Part shown: positions 7,306 through 16,437 of the stretch, piece by piece
Layout: each line of letters starts with the position of its first letter
Numbering within the stretch: position 1 is the stretch's first letter
From: Clostridia bacterium
GTDB lineage: Bacteria; Bacillota; Clostridia; UBA1212; UBA1255
Assembly: GCA_017935905.1 (NCBI GenBank)
Contig: JAGBGO010000027.1
Location: 1-64,000 of the forward strand
Reading direction: 5' to 3'
DNA: 64,000 nt
Program-made: the position numbers and the translations under genes
The notes under the pieces: model-generated
What the model saw: only the letters and a program-made list of their open reading frames with translations
The model's database searches: none
Told to the model about the DNA's origin: nothing

Positions 7306-9246
7306 TCACTTCACCCCAATAGACTTCCGCGCACTACGCATGCAAAGACCAACTGCAATGCCAACCATAATCAAAACTGCAACCAAACCGCAAATTGCGG
7401 GAACAAGCGCAAGACTCGCCGGTGCAGTGATTAAAGTACCAATCGTATAGACCAAATAACCCACGGTGAAACCAACACCCAGTTGAAGTCCGATGCCACC
7501 CAAAAGCCAACGGCTGCTCTTTAATTCAGCGCGCATAGCACCGATGGCGGCAAAACAAGGCGGTGTAAACAAGTTGAACATCAGGAACGCCAGGGCTGCC
7601 ACTTTGCCAACACCCAAAACGGAAGCATCCAGTTCAGCAACTGCAAAGCAAACAGCCAGCGTGCCCACCACATTCTCCTTGGCAATAAATCCGGTAATAC
7701 AAGCCGCCGTCAATTGCCACGAAAGCACCCCGAAAACCGGTATCAGCAAATAGGCAAAAGGTTGCGCAACAGAGGCCAAGATAGAGGTATCCGCTGTTTC
7801 TGCCACAGAAAAGCGCCAGGTAAAAGTCTGCATCAAATGCACCACTGTATTACACAGCAAAATTACCGTAGCCGCTTTCACAATAAACGCCCAACCGCGG
7901 CTGCACATTGACTTTACTGCGTTCCAAAGACCGGGAACTTTATACTCCGGAAGTTCAATAATAAAATAGGATTTCTTCACCTTATAACCGGTAATTTTGT
8001 TAATCAGCAAGGCACAGAAGAAAATAATTACAATTCCGGCAAGATACATCAAAGGACCCACCCAGGAAGCTTCTTTAAAGAAAGAACCTGCAATCAAGGC
8101 AATAATCGGCAGTTTTGCACCGCAAGGCATAAAAGGCGCCAGTAATGCCGTTGCTCTGCGCTCCCGTTCGTTTCGAATCGTTCTGCAGGCCATAACACCA
8201 GGGACAGCGCAACCGGTTCCGATAACAAAAGCAATGACCGATTTACCGGAAAGACCGACTTTCTTGAAAATAGGATCCAGTACCACTGATACACGAGCCA
8301 TATAGCCGCAATCTTCCAGCAAGGCGATTAAGAAATACATAACCATCACCAAAGGCAAGAAGCCGATAACGGCAACAACACCGCCGATCACGCCGTCTAC
8401 CAGCAAAGCGGAAATTAGCGGATTCGCGTTTTCAAAGAATCCGCCCACCCAGCCTTGGAAATCTTCCAACCGCGCCGTAAGCCAATCTGCGATCCAAACG
8501 CCGGGGCCCACTTGGGAAATCCAAAACACCAAGAACATAACCACGGCAAAAATAGGAATTCCCGCCCATTTATTCGTCAAAATATTGTCAATCTTATCTT
8601 GGAAATTGTGTTCCTTTGTCAAAACTTTTCTGGTTTCAACTTCCTTTACAATGGCATTTACAAAAGCAAATCGTTTCTTGTCCGCTTCCACAACAATAGC
8701 CTTATTGGATAGATCGATATTTCCTTGCACGTAAGGCGCCTTTTGTGCTTTACCCTTTAAAGAAACAGCCTTCTCCACAACTGCTTTGAGGCCCTCATGG
8801 GAAGTGGAAACCGTTTCCAATACGGGACAGCCTAATTTCTTAGACAACTTCACTGTATCAATTTGGGTTTCTTTCTTGGCATTCACATCCGACTTATTTA
8901 AAGCCACCACCGTAGGAATCCCCAGTTCCAGCAACTGGGTCGTAAAGAAAAGGCTTCGGCTCAAATTCGTGGCATCCACAATATTAATAATACAATCCGG
9001 TTTCTCCGTCTTTACGTAGTCGCTGGTAATGCTCTCTTCCGAAGTAAAAGGAGACATAGAATACGCACCGGGAAGATCCACGACAGTCAACGTCTCTTCA
9101 CCGTCATAATAACCCTTCTTAATCGCACTTTCTTTCTTCTCCACCGTAACGCCCGCCCAGTTTCCTACTTTCTCGTTCCGTCCGGTCAAAGCATTATACA
9201 TAGTTGTCTTACCGCTGTTTGGGTTTCCCGTTAATGCAATTCTCAT
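7306..9246 (-). CDS. feoB: Ferrous iron transport protein B
   Basis: GTPase-coupled Fe2+ transporter of the inner membrane, 646 residues. The N-terminal G domain shows G1 GNPNSGKT (7-14), G2 Thr34 in AGVTVE, G3 DLPG (57-60) and G4 NKSD (117-120). The membrane part holds both Gate motifs with their conserved Cys: GTGCAVPGVMACRTIRNERE and TPPCFAAIGAMRAE. AAGGAG lies 8 bases before the ATG at 9246. The gene follows feoA at 82 bases, and a hairpin and a second copy of the feo palindrome occupy that gap, so feoB may be tuned separately from feoA. Confidence 0.97.
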   Translation of the reverse strand: MRIALTGNPNSGKTTMYNALTGRNEKVGNWAGVTVEKKESAIKKGYYDGEETLTVVDLPGAYSMSPFTSEESITSDYVKTEKPDCIINIVDATNLSRSLFFTTQLLELGIPTVVALNKSDVNAKKETQIDTVKLSKKLGCPVLETVSTSHEGLKAVVEKAVSLKGKAQKAPYVQGNIDLSNKAIVVEADKKRFAFVNAIVKEVETRKVLTKEHNFQDKIDNILTNKWAGIPIFAVVMFLVFWISQVGPGVWIADWLTARLEDFQGWVGGFFENANPLISALLVDGVIGGVVAVIGFLPLVMVMYFLIALLEDCGYMARVSVVLDPIFKKVGLSGKSVIAFVIGTGCAVPGVMACRTIRNERERRATALLAPFMPCGAKLPIIALIAGSFFKEASWVGPLMYLAGIVIIFFCALLINKITGYKVKKSYFIIELPEYKVPGLWNAVKSMCSRGWAFIVKAATVILLCNTVVHLMQTFTWRFSVAETADTSILASVAQPFAYLLIPVFGVLSWQLTAACITGFIAKENVVGTLAVCFAVAELDASVLGVGKVAALAFLMFNLFTPPCFAAIGAMRAELKSSRWLLGGIGLQLGVGFTVGYLVYTIGTLITAPASLALVPAICGLVAVLIMVGIAVGLCMRSARKSIGVK

Positions 9247-9270
9247 CTGCTGCTCTCCTTCGTATGTAAC

Positions 9271-9290
9271 TAGTTAGTCGCCGCTAACTA
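9271..9290. promoter_or_regulatory. Palindromic operator between feoA and feoB
   Basis: TAGTTAG-TCGCCG-CTAACTA, a 20-bp palindrome that shares AGTTAG-N6-CTAACT with the site in front of feoA. The half sites resemble the TTAG/CTAA arms of DtxR/MntR/IdeR-family metal repressor boxes. It sits about 25 bases before the feoB start codon. Confidence 0.65.
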
Positions 9291-9296
9291 CTGTTT

Positions 9297-9330
9297 AAAA
9301 ATAAAAAGGCACTTTGTTGCGATTGCCTTT
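9297..9330 (-). terminator. Hairpin with T-rich tail between feoA and feoB
   Basis: On the minus strand AAAGGCA (9330-9324, overlapping the feoA stop), a 12-base loop, TGCCTTT (9311-9305), then a T-rich run with one A. It could lower feoB transcription relative to feoA. Confidence 0.55.
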
Positions 9331-9544
9331 ATTCAACTATAATAACTTCCGCCAATTGGTTATCAATGCTATACCGACCATCTTTAATAGATACAACACA
9401 AGTCCCTTTCCGGCGTGCAATCACCGTAATCGGCTCCCCTGCGTAACATCCCAGCGAAAACAGGAACGCATCTACCTCTTCATCCTCTGTATGCATCTCG
9501 CGGATGATATATTCTTTACCTTCCTCTGCCTGCAACAACGTCAT
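9329..9544 (-). CDS. feoA: Ferrous iron transport protein A
   Basis: A 71-residue SH3-like FeoA domain protein of the cytoplasm that supports FeoB. It shows the family pattern of a short beta barrel with LGCYAGEPITVIARRKG (a variant of the usual LG-x-xxG-xxI segment) and a C-terminal IDNQLAEVIIVE strand in place of the usual ALR-xxAxxIxV. It is first in the feo operon, directly behind a promoter with a metal-repressor-like palindrome. GAGTGATC upstream of the ATG at 9544 is a modest ribosome site. Confidence 0.9.
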   Translation of the reverse strand: MTLLQAEEGKEYIIREMHTEDEEVDAFLFSLGCYAGEPITVIARRKGTCVVSIKDGRYSIDNQLAEVIIVE

Positions 9545-9572
9545 AGACGATCACTCAATTTCCGTAAAATTA

Positions 9573-9625
9573 AGTTAGCCATCGCTAACTTTTGTTAGAA
9601 TAAACTTTTTCTCGCCAATTGTCAA
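9573..9625 (-). promoter_or_regulatory. feo operon promoter with palindromic operator
   Basis: On the minus strand TTGACA (9625-9620), 17 bases, TATTCT (9602-9597). The perfect palindrome AGTTAGC-GATG-GCTAACT (9590-9573) lies just after it and covers the expected start site, as for a repressor. The site matches the one at 9271-9290. No gene for a DtxR/Fur-type regulator is in this window. Confidence 0.8.
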
Positions 9626-9652
9626 TACATAAATATGGAAATTCACAAAAAA

Positions 9653-10420
9653 TTATAACTTTTGTTGTTTCATCCAGAACCACATCACGAATCGGTGTGG
9701 GAGCATTTTAGCCAGCATCGCCTGAAAGCGGGCCACGAAGCCGAACTTACTCACCTGACGGCCTCTCTTCATATCCCGCCATGCACGACTTACAATCTGC
9801 TCCGGCAAGTACATAGCCGTGTATTTCTTCACAACGGCATCTTGGTCAGCAGCCACCGCCCGATTGAAAAATTCCGTTTTGGTCCAGAACGGACACACCG
9901 CTGTTACGGTAATCCCTTTCGGCCGAAGTTCGCAGTATAAGCCGCGGCTGTAACTGAGCACAAAAGCCTTGGTGGCCGCATACACGTTAATATACGGCAC
10001 CGGCTGGAACGCCGCCACGGAGGCAATATTGATAATATTGGACCCTGCCGTCATATAGGGAATGGTCATTTGGCACATGGCCATCAAAGCTTTGCAATTT
10101 AAGTCCACCATGCCGAAATTTTCCTCCAGGGGAAGATCTACCGTCGCTTGGAATTTGCCAAAACCGCTGGCATTGATCAGAAGCAAGACTTGGGGCTGTT
10201 CTGCCGCCAAAAGGGCTGCGTACCGCGCCAGATCAGCGCTGTCGGTTAAGTCAAGGGGAATCGGACGCGCAGGTAAAATAGTTTTTACCGTTTCCAACCG
10301 ATCTTTCCTTCTGGCAATCACCCATACTTCATCCAAATCTTTTCCCGATTTAGACAAAGTTTCCGCAAAATGACGTCCCATACCACTGGAAGCACCGGTA
10401 ATCACTGCAATTTTCTTCAT
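9653..10420 (-). CDS. Short-chain dehydrogenase/reductase
   Basis: A 255-residue classical SDR. The cofactor motif TGASSGMG is at residues 8-15, the NNAG element appears as NASGFG, and the active-site Tyr and Lys are in VYAATK with the Ser in NIASVA. Arg after strand 2 (ARRKDR) suggests NADP(H). The C-terminus carries an amphipathic, Trp/Met-rich tail (FVMWFWMKQQKL) that might touch the membrane. The substrate cannot be told. The ATG at 10420 overlaps the stop of the TVP38-type gene by one base (TGATG). It is the last gene of the glycosyltransferase operon. Confidence 0.85.
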   Translation of the reverse strand: MKKIAVITGASSGMGRHFAETLSKSGKDLDEVWVIARRKDRLETVKTILPARPIPLDLTDSADLARYAALLAAEQPQVLLLINASGFGKFQATVDLPLEENFGMVDLNCKALMAMCQMTIPYMTAGSNIINIASVAAFQPVPYINVYAATKAFVLSYSRGLYCELRPKGITVTAVCPFWTKTEFFNRAVAADQDAVVKKYTAMYLPEQIVSRAWRDMKRGRQVSKFGFVARFQAMLAKMLPHRFVMWFWMKQQKL

Positions 10421-11103
10421 CAAATCCCATCCACCTTTCTAAATTTACGTCTCAAAAAAGATTCAACGCGATCGCCGTACCGAAGTCCCAGCACGAAAAT
10501 CGCCACCGCCAACACCCCCAGTACAATCAGCCAAGGAAGAGGAAGCGTCAAGCCCACGTCCCCTAAGATACTGGCAGCGATCAGGCCCCAGGGCTTTGCC
10601 ACCACCAAAATACAGGCAAAGCGGCCAAAAGAAATGGTGGTCAATCCCGCCAGCATGCAAATAATGTCATCCGGGAAGAATGGAAACAAAATGGTTAAAA
10701 ACAAAAAGCTGTCTCGCTTCCGGGTGAAAAGTTCGTAGTACTTATTGGTACTGTGTTTTCCCATAAATTTCTGTGCAAAAGACTTGCCCAGCAGCCGGCA
10801 CAGGCCGAAGACCAGAAAGGAGGCCGCATAATTTGCGGTAAGACTGAGCAAGATGCTGGTAAAAGTGCCGAACATCACCCCGCCGGCTAAAGTAATCACG
10901 TTTCCCGGAATCGGGGCAAGTACCACGGCAAGAAATTGGGCCAGCCAGTAAACCACGTGGGCCCAGCCACCGTAGCCGGATACGTAAGCGCGAAATTCTT
11001 CCAAAGAACCCATAGCCTTGAATCCTCCCGAAAGCCACAGGAAGAGAATCAAGGCCAGGGTTGGCACAATCAACGTGCAAGCAAGAAGAATCTTACGTTT
11101 CAT
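10420..11103 (-). CDS. TVP38/TMEM64 (VTT, DedA-related) membrane protein
   Basis: A 227-residue inner membrane protein with about six hydrophobic segments and VTT-domain signatures GNVITLAGGVMFG and FPFFPDDIICMLAGL. Proteins of this superfamily have been linked to lipid scrambling or to recycling of lipid carriers; the function here is not shown. The first in-frame start is a TTG at 11118. I prefer the ATG at 11103, which has GAGGG six bases upstream. Position between membrane glycosyltransferases and an SDR suggests a role with their lipid-linked substrates (inference). Confidence 0.8.
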   Translation of the reverse strand: MKRKILLACTLIVPTLALILFLWLSGGFKAMGSLEEFRAYVSGYGGWAHVVYWLAQFLAVVLAPIPGNVITLAGGVMFGTFTSILLSLTANYAASFLVFGLCRLLGKSFAQKFMGKHSTNKYYELFTRKRDSFLFLTILFPFFPDDIICMLAGLTTISFGRFACILVVAKPWGLIAASILGDVGLTLPLPWLIVLGVLAVAIFVLGLRYGDRVESFLRRKFRKVDGI

Positions 11104-11118
11104 AACGTCCCTCGCCAA

Positions 11119-13629
11119 TCAGAAGGACCAGGTGGAGAACCAGCGAAGGGCGTCGATATACGCTTCTTTCACAGGAATACCCACCATAACCGGGTAGAAC
11201 AGGATATAGAGCAATAGCGTGATCCCCAGGTATACCCCGATCACCCAACGATTGATGATCTTATCTTCGTACAGACACTTGATCACGTACACAATCATCA
11301 AAATCAGGAAGGGAACGGCGGTAAAATAGTGGTAAATAAACGTACACCGCGTTACCAGAATCCAGGGGAATAACTGGCACGCATAGCCAATGAAGGCCAC
11401 CAGCATCATTTTTTCTTTCCGCTTCCAAGCAAAGTACAAAGCAGGTACGATGCAAGCAAGGCCGGTCCACCAGATGGCGGGATTACCCATGGAAACCACG
11501 GAAGCCCGAATGCCTGCAGGAAGGCCTGCGGAGGCGCTGGAATAATAGTAAATCGGTCTGCCATCGATAATCCAGGAATACCAGGAAGACTGGTAAGAGT
11601 GGGTGGCATTCAGATTCGCATGGTAACTGTACATATATTCCTGATTATCCAGTACAACTTCAATCAAGGATTTATCCGGATTGGAAGGCATATACGGAAT
11701 ATAGGACAATACGTAAATGGTCAGCGGGATCACAATAAAGAATACCACGCACATTAGGCAGGTCGGAACAAAGTTCCCCACAAACCAGGACTTCTTCCCT
11801 TCCGGCACTTTGTAGCGACCGGAGGAAACATCCATGCCCTCTGCAATCTTTGCCATAAAGAACAACACCGCAAGACCTACACCCGCATAGATACTGGTCC
11901 ATTTTGCCGCGGCGCCCAATCCGAAGCACAAACCGGAAAGTCCCAGGGAAACCATCCCTTTCCAGAAAGGCTGCTCGTAAGAACGCTGTGAGAAATAATC
12001 GTACATAAAATAGTACATCAGCAAAATAAAGAACACGGAATAGGTATCAATGGTGGCCAAACGGGTCTGGGTGGTACGCATAAAGTCCGTCATCATCAGG
12101 AATGCCGCAACAAAAGCGTAACCCCGCTTCTTAAACAACTTAAATGCAAGCAGGTACATAATGGGCACCAAGCAAACGCCCATCAGCGTACCCATAAAAC
12201 GCCAGCCAAAGGGATTCATACCAAAGATGGAAATACCAATGGAAATAATGGTTTTTCCAAGAGGCGGATGGGTGACTTCGTAAATGGGCAAGCCGTGGAT
12301 ATGCTCGTAGGCCGTTCTGGGGAAGTAAATCTCATCAAAGTAGGTACCGTTTTCAAAAGTCCGGTAAACTTGCGCCAATTCCTGCTCGTCGAAGAGTTTC
12401 TCCGGGGTGTGGGGATTGGTTTTGTCCGTACTGTGGGTTTCGACCACAGTTACCGGCACAAGGGTATAGGTGCCGTCTGCATCTTTCTCCCAGAATGCCA
12501 TTTCGTTCAATCCCAAACCGCGTACGTCCACCTTTACGCGTACTTTCTTCGCCGTAAAAGTAACGTTTTGCAAATGCCATTCAAAGAAAGCAATGTCGTC
12601 CCGGTCAAAGGAAAATGCAGTCTGGTATTCTCCTGCGTCATTTTCGTAGGAAACGGTATATGCCGCATTGCTGGTATTGGGAACGTTGGGATTAAAGGTC
12701 ACACGGGAAATGGTGGTCTTCTCCGGGAATTCAACGGTAACGTATTCCCCGGAAGCAGCCGGCTTCCAGTGAGAACTAACGCCTTCTGCGTTCCCCAATT
12801 TATAGAAAGAGGTAAATGCGCACACCACCGTGAGCACTGCCAGTAAAATGTAATCCTGTTTCCCCATACGGGCCCGAGGCTCCGAAAGAGACTGACCCAA
12901 GGCAACTTTATGATCGTCGTGGCGCATAATGGTGGCCATCACGTACATCACAAGCCCCACAACCAAAGCAAGGAACAGGGCTTGGAAATACCAAGGCGTA
13001 TCGCTTCCCGTCTCTTCTTGCTGCGTTTCGTAAGATTCCACGGAGAACGCTTCCAGTCCGGCGGGAACACTTACCATCTTCTCTACTTTGACGTCATCAA
13101 TATATACGATGCCGGAAGATTCATTGCTGTATCCGCCAAGGCCCAAACTCAGTTCCAAAGAAGTCTGTTTCGCGCCGGTCTTAAAATAGGCCGTTTGCTG
13201 TTGCCATTTTCCGTCGGTGGTATACACACCCTCCGAGTGACCGAACGTATTGATTCCGGAAACGTTGAAACCCGTACCACCGGTGAGGGTACCCTCAATT
13301 TTGACCATCACCGTAACTTTGTAGGTGCTGTTCTTCTTCACCGCAATTTTCTGATAAATACGGGCGTCGTTGGAAGAACGGCTTTCGATTTTTACACCTT
13401 TTCCCGAATACCCTGCCGCATCCAAAGAAATGGTAGTACAGGCCGCATCCCCCGCACTCTTTTGGTAATTGTACTGACTCCAATTGCCAATCTTGGAACC
13501 GCTTCCGCTCTCAAAATTGCCATTCAGCAAATCCTGATTGCCGCTGCAACCCACCAGCGTGGTGAGGGACACCAAGACTACAAGAATCAGGAGCCAGACT
13601 TTCTTATTCAAACAAAGAAATTTCTTCAT
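11119..13629 (-). CDS. PMT-family mannosyltransferase-like enzyme with N-terminal lipobox and CBM-like domain
   Basis: An 836-residue protein. Residues 1-30 form a signal with a lipobox (TLVGC, Cys28). Residues about 32-175 look like a CBM4/9-type beta sandwich (LLNGNFESGSG, GGYSNESSGIVYIDDVKVE). A TM helix near 200-222 and another near 248-265 follow, then an outer loop with a second beta-rich insert. Next comes the PMT catalytic stretch FDEIYFPRTAYEH and THPPLGKTI, then some ten TM helices. PMT enzymes move a sugar from a lipid carrier to Ser/Thr of exported proteins. GGAGG lies about 10 bases before the ATG at 13629, which fixes the start; a longer frame to 13719 lacks these features. It overlaps the preceding gene by 26 bases. 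Confidence 0.85.
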   Translation of the reverse strand: MKKFLCLNKKVWLLILVVLVSLTTLVGCSGNQDLLNGNFESGSGSKIGNWSQYNYQKSAGDAACTTISLDAAGYSGKGVKIESRSSNDARIYQKIAVKKNSTYKVTVMVKIEGTLTGGTGFNVSGINTFGHSEGVYTTDGKWQQQTAYFKTGAKQTSLELSLGLGGYSNESSGIVYIDDVKVEKMVSVPAGLEAFSVESYETQQEETGSDTPWYFQALFLALVVGLVMYVMATIMRHDDHKVALGQSLSEPRARMGKQDYILLAVLTVVCAFTSFYKLGNAEGVSSHWKPAASGEYVTVEFPEKTTISRVTFNPNVPNTSNAAYTVSYENDAGEYQTAFSFDRDDIAFFEWHLQNVTFTAKKVRVKVDVRGLGLNEMAFWEKDADGTYTLVPVTVVETHSTDKTNPHTPEKLFDEQELAQVYRTFENGTYFDEIYFPRTAYEHIHGLPIYEVTHPPLGKTIISIGISIFGMNPFGWRFMGTLMGVCLVPIMYLLAFKLFKKRGYAFVAAFLMMTDFMRTTQTRLATIDTYSVFFILLMYYFMYDYFSQRSYEQPFWKGMVSLGLSGLCFGLGAAAKWTSIYAGVGLAVLFFMAKIAEGMDVSSGRYKVPEGKKSWFVGNFVPTCLMCVVFFIVIPLTIYVLSYIPYMPSNPDKSLIEVVLDNQEYMYSYHANLNATHSYQSSWYSWIIDGRPIYYYSSASAGLPAGIRASVVSMGNPAIWWTGLACIVPALYFAWKRKEKMMLVAFIGYACQLFPWILVTRCTFIYHYFTAVPFLILMIVYVIKCLYEDKIINRWVIGVYLGITLLLYILFYPVMVGIPVKEAYIDALRWFSTWSF

Positions 13630-15718
13630 AGACTTCTTCCTCCAACGTCCAAATTTCATACCGTTTATGTCGAATCTGTCGGTTTCCGGCAACGTATGCC
13701 ACCGTAACCGCAATAACAAGAATACACAAAATCAAATTTCCGGCTGCCAGTAAATCTCGGTGAACCGCTTCTCCTGCCCAGTAATACCAGCCGTATACCG
13801 TAGAATTTGCACCGGCATCTTTCAAGGCGCCACCGGTTTCTAAGCCCATCATAACCGAAAGCACCGACAGGAAACTAACACCGGAAATGCCGCCGAAAAG
13901 CCACAGCAATATTTTATTGTTCAGAATAAGGGCTGCAATCAGCAAGAACGCAATGGCCGGGAAGAAATAACGCTCGTGCATACGCGGTCCAAACATAGTA
14001 ACCCCCAGCACCAGGGCAGACGCCAGCAAGAAGGGCGTTCCGTCCTCCATCTTTCCGAACAAATAGAGACCGCCGATCAGCAAGCAAATCAGTACAATAA
14101 ACAGGAAGCCCCACTGGAAATAAGTCATACCAAAGAGCCACTTGGTGCTGTCGTTGGTCCAGTTGGCACCGAACAAATAATAGAAATTGTAGCTGTTTAC
14201 CGTAGCGCCTTTGTAACCGTTGGCCGTGCCGATGTACAGTTCCACAATCCACTTAAAGAAGCCGGTACCCCGGTGGATGCCAAAGGGAAGGGCAACCAGG
14301 GAGAGGGTTCCCGCAAAAGTGCCCAATATTCCGAAGAAGCTGCCGATTTTCTTGCCCACGGACATCTCTCGGTTCCGGATCAATCGACGGAGCCAAGCAA
14401 AGCCCAGAATGGGAATCAGGAAAATTCCCTGAGGTTTCAAAATCACCGCAAACGCCACGCATACGGAAGCGGGTACCAAACGGTCTTTCATAATAAAGTA
14501 CAACATCAAGCACAAAGGCAGGGCTTGCAAACTGTCCACCTGACCCCATGCAGCAGAATCCAACAATACCATCGGATTAAACATCCAAGCAGATACAATA
14601 AACAATACCCATTTTCGAGGCATGCGGGGATTACAAATTTTGTAGAGCAAGAAACCAATTGCGCAGTCCGCCAACATAGAGGGCAGTTTCAAAAGCAGCG
14701 TGTGGCCCAAGGTGCCCGTAATGTGAAGGGCTCTTGCTAAAATGGTATTAAACCACAAGAAATAAATATACAGCGGCGGATAATCCACGTTGTACTGTTC
14801 TGCATTTTTATAGAAATTCAAGATGCCGTCGTCGGCGCATTTTTCGCCCCAATAACGGAACAGACTGACGTCAATACTGCACTGAGGCGCCGTCACGGAC
14901 AAGACGAGGCGAAGTAAAAGGCCCGCACCGATGATCGTCAACACCCATGCCAGTAATTGACGGTTGCGCGCGGATCGTTCCGTCGGCACGATCACCTCCA
15001 AGGGTGCCCGGCGGCAGTACCGATACATCACAATAAACACAATGGCAGAAAGCACGGTAAGGGCTGCGCCGATCTTCATGGCATCCCAATACAAATTTTC
15101 CTCTTCATAATTGGAAGCAGAAGAACCGCCCATAGCGTTTTTGAAAGAAAGCACTTCTGCGCCGGCAGGTTTGCCGGAAAGTTGCTGTACTTCTACATTG
15201 TCAAACCAGGCCGTTCCGGTACAAATACCGCTGTAGAAACCAAGTCGCAGGCAAAGCGTCATTTCTTTTTGATCTTCTCCGGTGCAGCCGTAGAGTTCCA
15301 CGTAGGTCCAGTCCTGGTCTCCAAATAAACCGCCGCCATATTCAAACGTATTCAGCACGGAAAGATTGGCGCCTACTGCAGAACCGCTTTGCACAACGCC
15401 CTGCGTCTTCACCCAACCGCTGATTTTGTAATAAGTATTCGGACGCACGTCTAAGCGCAGCACGTACCGGGCGTCATTGTCCTGCGTATTGACAATGCGC
15501 ACGCAGCCGCTGCCGTCGATGCCCCCCTCTTTGTCCCACGTAAACTCGGAAAGTTCGGAGGAATAAGCTTGCGAATGAAATACGCCGATGCCCTTGTTAA
15601 AATCCCAACTTCCCAGCACTTTCTCTTCGGCTTTCTCTCCTGCGCAACCGGTAGCAAACACCAGCAGCACCAAAAGACAGCACAAAAACATTTTACGAAT
15701 CCAAGTACCCTTCCTCAT
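13604..15718 (-). CDS. GT39/GT-C membrane glycosyltransferase with N-terminal lipobox and CBM-like domain
   Basis: A 704-residue protein built like its downstream neighbour. There is a lipobox signal (VFATGC, Cys25) and a carbohydrate-binding-like beta sandwich at about 33-195 (LGSWDFNKGIG, GTAWFDNVEVQQL). After a TM helix come roughly eleven further helices, with SIDVSLFRYWGEKC and NVDYPPLYIYF in outer loops, as in GT-C enzymes that use polyprenyl-phosphate sugars. The ATG at 15718 overlaps the preceding stop as ATGA, which decides the start. The shared layout suggests the two enzymes arose by duplication or act on the same surface polymer. Confidence 0.82.
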   Translation of the reverse strand: MRKGTWIRKMFLCCLLVLLVFATGCAGEKAEEKVLGSWDFNKGIGVFHSQAYSSELSEFTWDKEGGIDGSGCVRIVNTQDNDARYVLRLDVRPNTYYKISGWVKTQGVVQSGSAVGANLSVLNTFEYGGGLFGDQDWTYVELYGCTGEDQKEMTLCLRLGFYSGICTGTAWFDNVEVQQLSGKPAGAEVLSFKNAMGGSSASNYEEENLYWDAMKIGAALTVLSAIVFIVMYRYCRRAPLEVIVPTERSARNRQLLAWVLTIIGAGLLLRLVLSVTAPQCSIDVSLFRYWGEKCADDGILNFYKNAEQYNVDYPPLYIYFLWFNTILARALHITGTLGHTLLLKLPSMLADCAIGFLLYKICNPRMPRKWVLFIVSAWMFNPMVLLDSAAWGQVDSLQALPLCLMLYFIMKDRLVPASVCVAFAVILKPQGIFLIPILGFAWLRRLIRNREMSVGKKIGSFFGILGTFAGTLSLVALPFGIHRGTGFFKWIVELYIGTANGYKGATVNSYNFYYLFGANWTNDSTKWLFGMTYFQWGFLFIVLICLLIGGLYLFGKMEDGTPFLLASALVLGVTMFGPRMHERYFFPAIAFLLIAALILNNKILLWLFGGISGVSFLSVLSVMMGLETGGALKDAGANSTVYGWYYWAGEAVHRDLLAAGNLILCILVIAVTVAYVAGNRQIRHKRYEIWTLEEEVYEEISLFE

Positions 15719-16437
15719 GCCTTTAATAACCTTTCTACAACAGCACCGCTGTCGATTTCCACGCCTTTCCGGTAAATCAGTTCCTGGATATGACATCCTC
15801 TTCCAATTACAGCCGAATCACAGAATAATTCTTCCACGTGGGTATATTCCAAATCCGCCTCCGTCACGTCCATAAAAGAAACGGTCAGAATCGGCGCCGC
15901 ACACGTCATTTCCAACTGGCCAGCAGGGGTCACGTAACGCACCTTCACGTGATCACTGTTCACCTCATGTACACGGGACGGAAAACAGGACAGCACTTCC
16001 AGCTCCCGGCAATTCACCTGCTCATTAGCAAGCAATTGTCCCTGTACCGTAATCCGGTCTCCTTTCAGTTTCTGGGTGGCCTCCAAAGTAGCGGCGCTCT
16101 TTACCAGCAGACGGCCGGTGGAAAAAGTGCCCTGTACGTTTCCCTGCTTTTCAAACACTGCAACGTCCGCCCAGCAGCGGCCAAGCACCGTCAAAATGCC
16201 CGGCACCTGAATGGTTTCCGCCAGCAAGTTCTGCATAAAACGGGCCTCTCCCGAAATCCACAAACGGTCACAAGTAGCAAACTCCCGGAAAATCGCCCCG
16301 CCTGTAATTTCAATGCGATCCGCTTCCACCGTTTCCATAAAATAGCACTCCCCCGTCACTTGCAAATTCTGCAGATGCAAAGGTTGCGTAGCGGTATGCT
16401 GATCTTCAATGACAAGGCCGTTAAAACTGTTATTCAC
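15715..16437 (-). CDS. Beta-helix, polymer-forming (bactofilin-like) protein
   Basis: A 240-residue protein without TM segments or signal. It consists of repeating short beta strands with alternating hydrophobic residues and turns (VTGECYF, ITGGAIF, ISGEARF, VPGILTV, VQGTFST, VQGQLLA), the pattern of a right-handed beta helix as in bactofilins. The end CDSAVIGRGCHIQEL is also typical of such coils. Bactofilins form cytoplasmic filaments that place cell-wall or polymer enzymes. The gene starts GTG at 16437 with GGAGG seven bases upstream, overlaps pepF by 8 bases, and is coupled by ATGA to the membrane glycosyltransferase. A scaffold role is inference. Confidence 0.6.
   Translation of the reverse strand: MNNSFNGLVIEDQHTATQPLHLQNLQVTGECYFMETVEADRIEITGGAIFREFATCDRLWISGEARFMQNLLAETIQVPGILTVLGRCWADVAVFEKQGNVQGTFSTGRLLVKSAATLEATQKLKGDRITVQGQLLANEQVNCRELEVLSCFPSRVHEVNSDHVKVRYVTPAGQLEMTCAAPILTVSFMDVTEADLEYTHVEELFCDSAVIGRGCHIQELIYRKGVEIDSGAVVERLLKA

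Noticed and set aside
11103-11118. TTG start for the TVP38-type protein giving five more residues
   Set aside because: The ATG at 11103 has GAGGG at the proper distance, and the TTG has none.
12910-13707. Plus-strand frame of 265 codons opposite the PMT-like gene
   Set aside because: It is antisense to the lipobox and CBM-like region, has no ribosome site and its product has no recognisable pattern.
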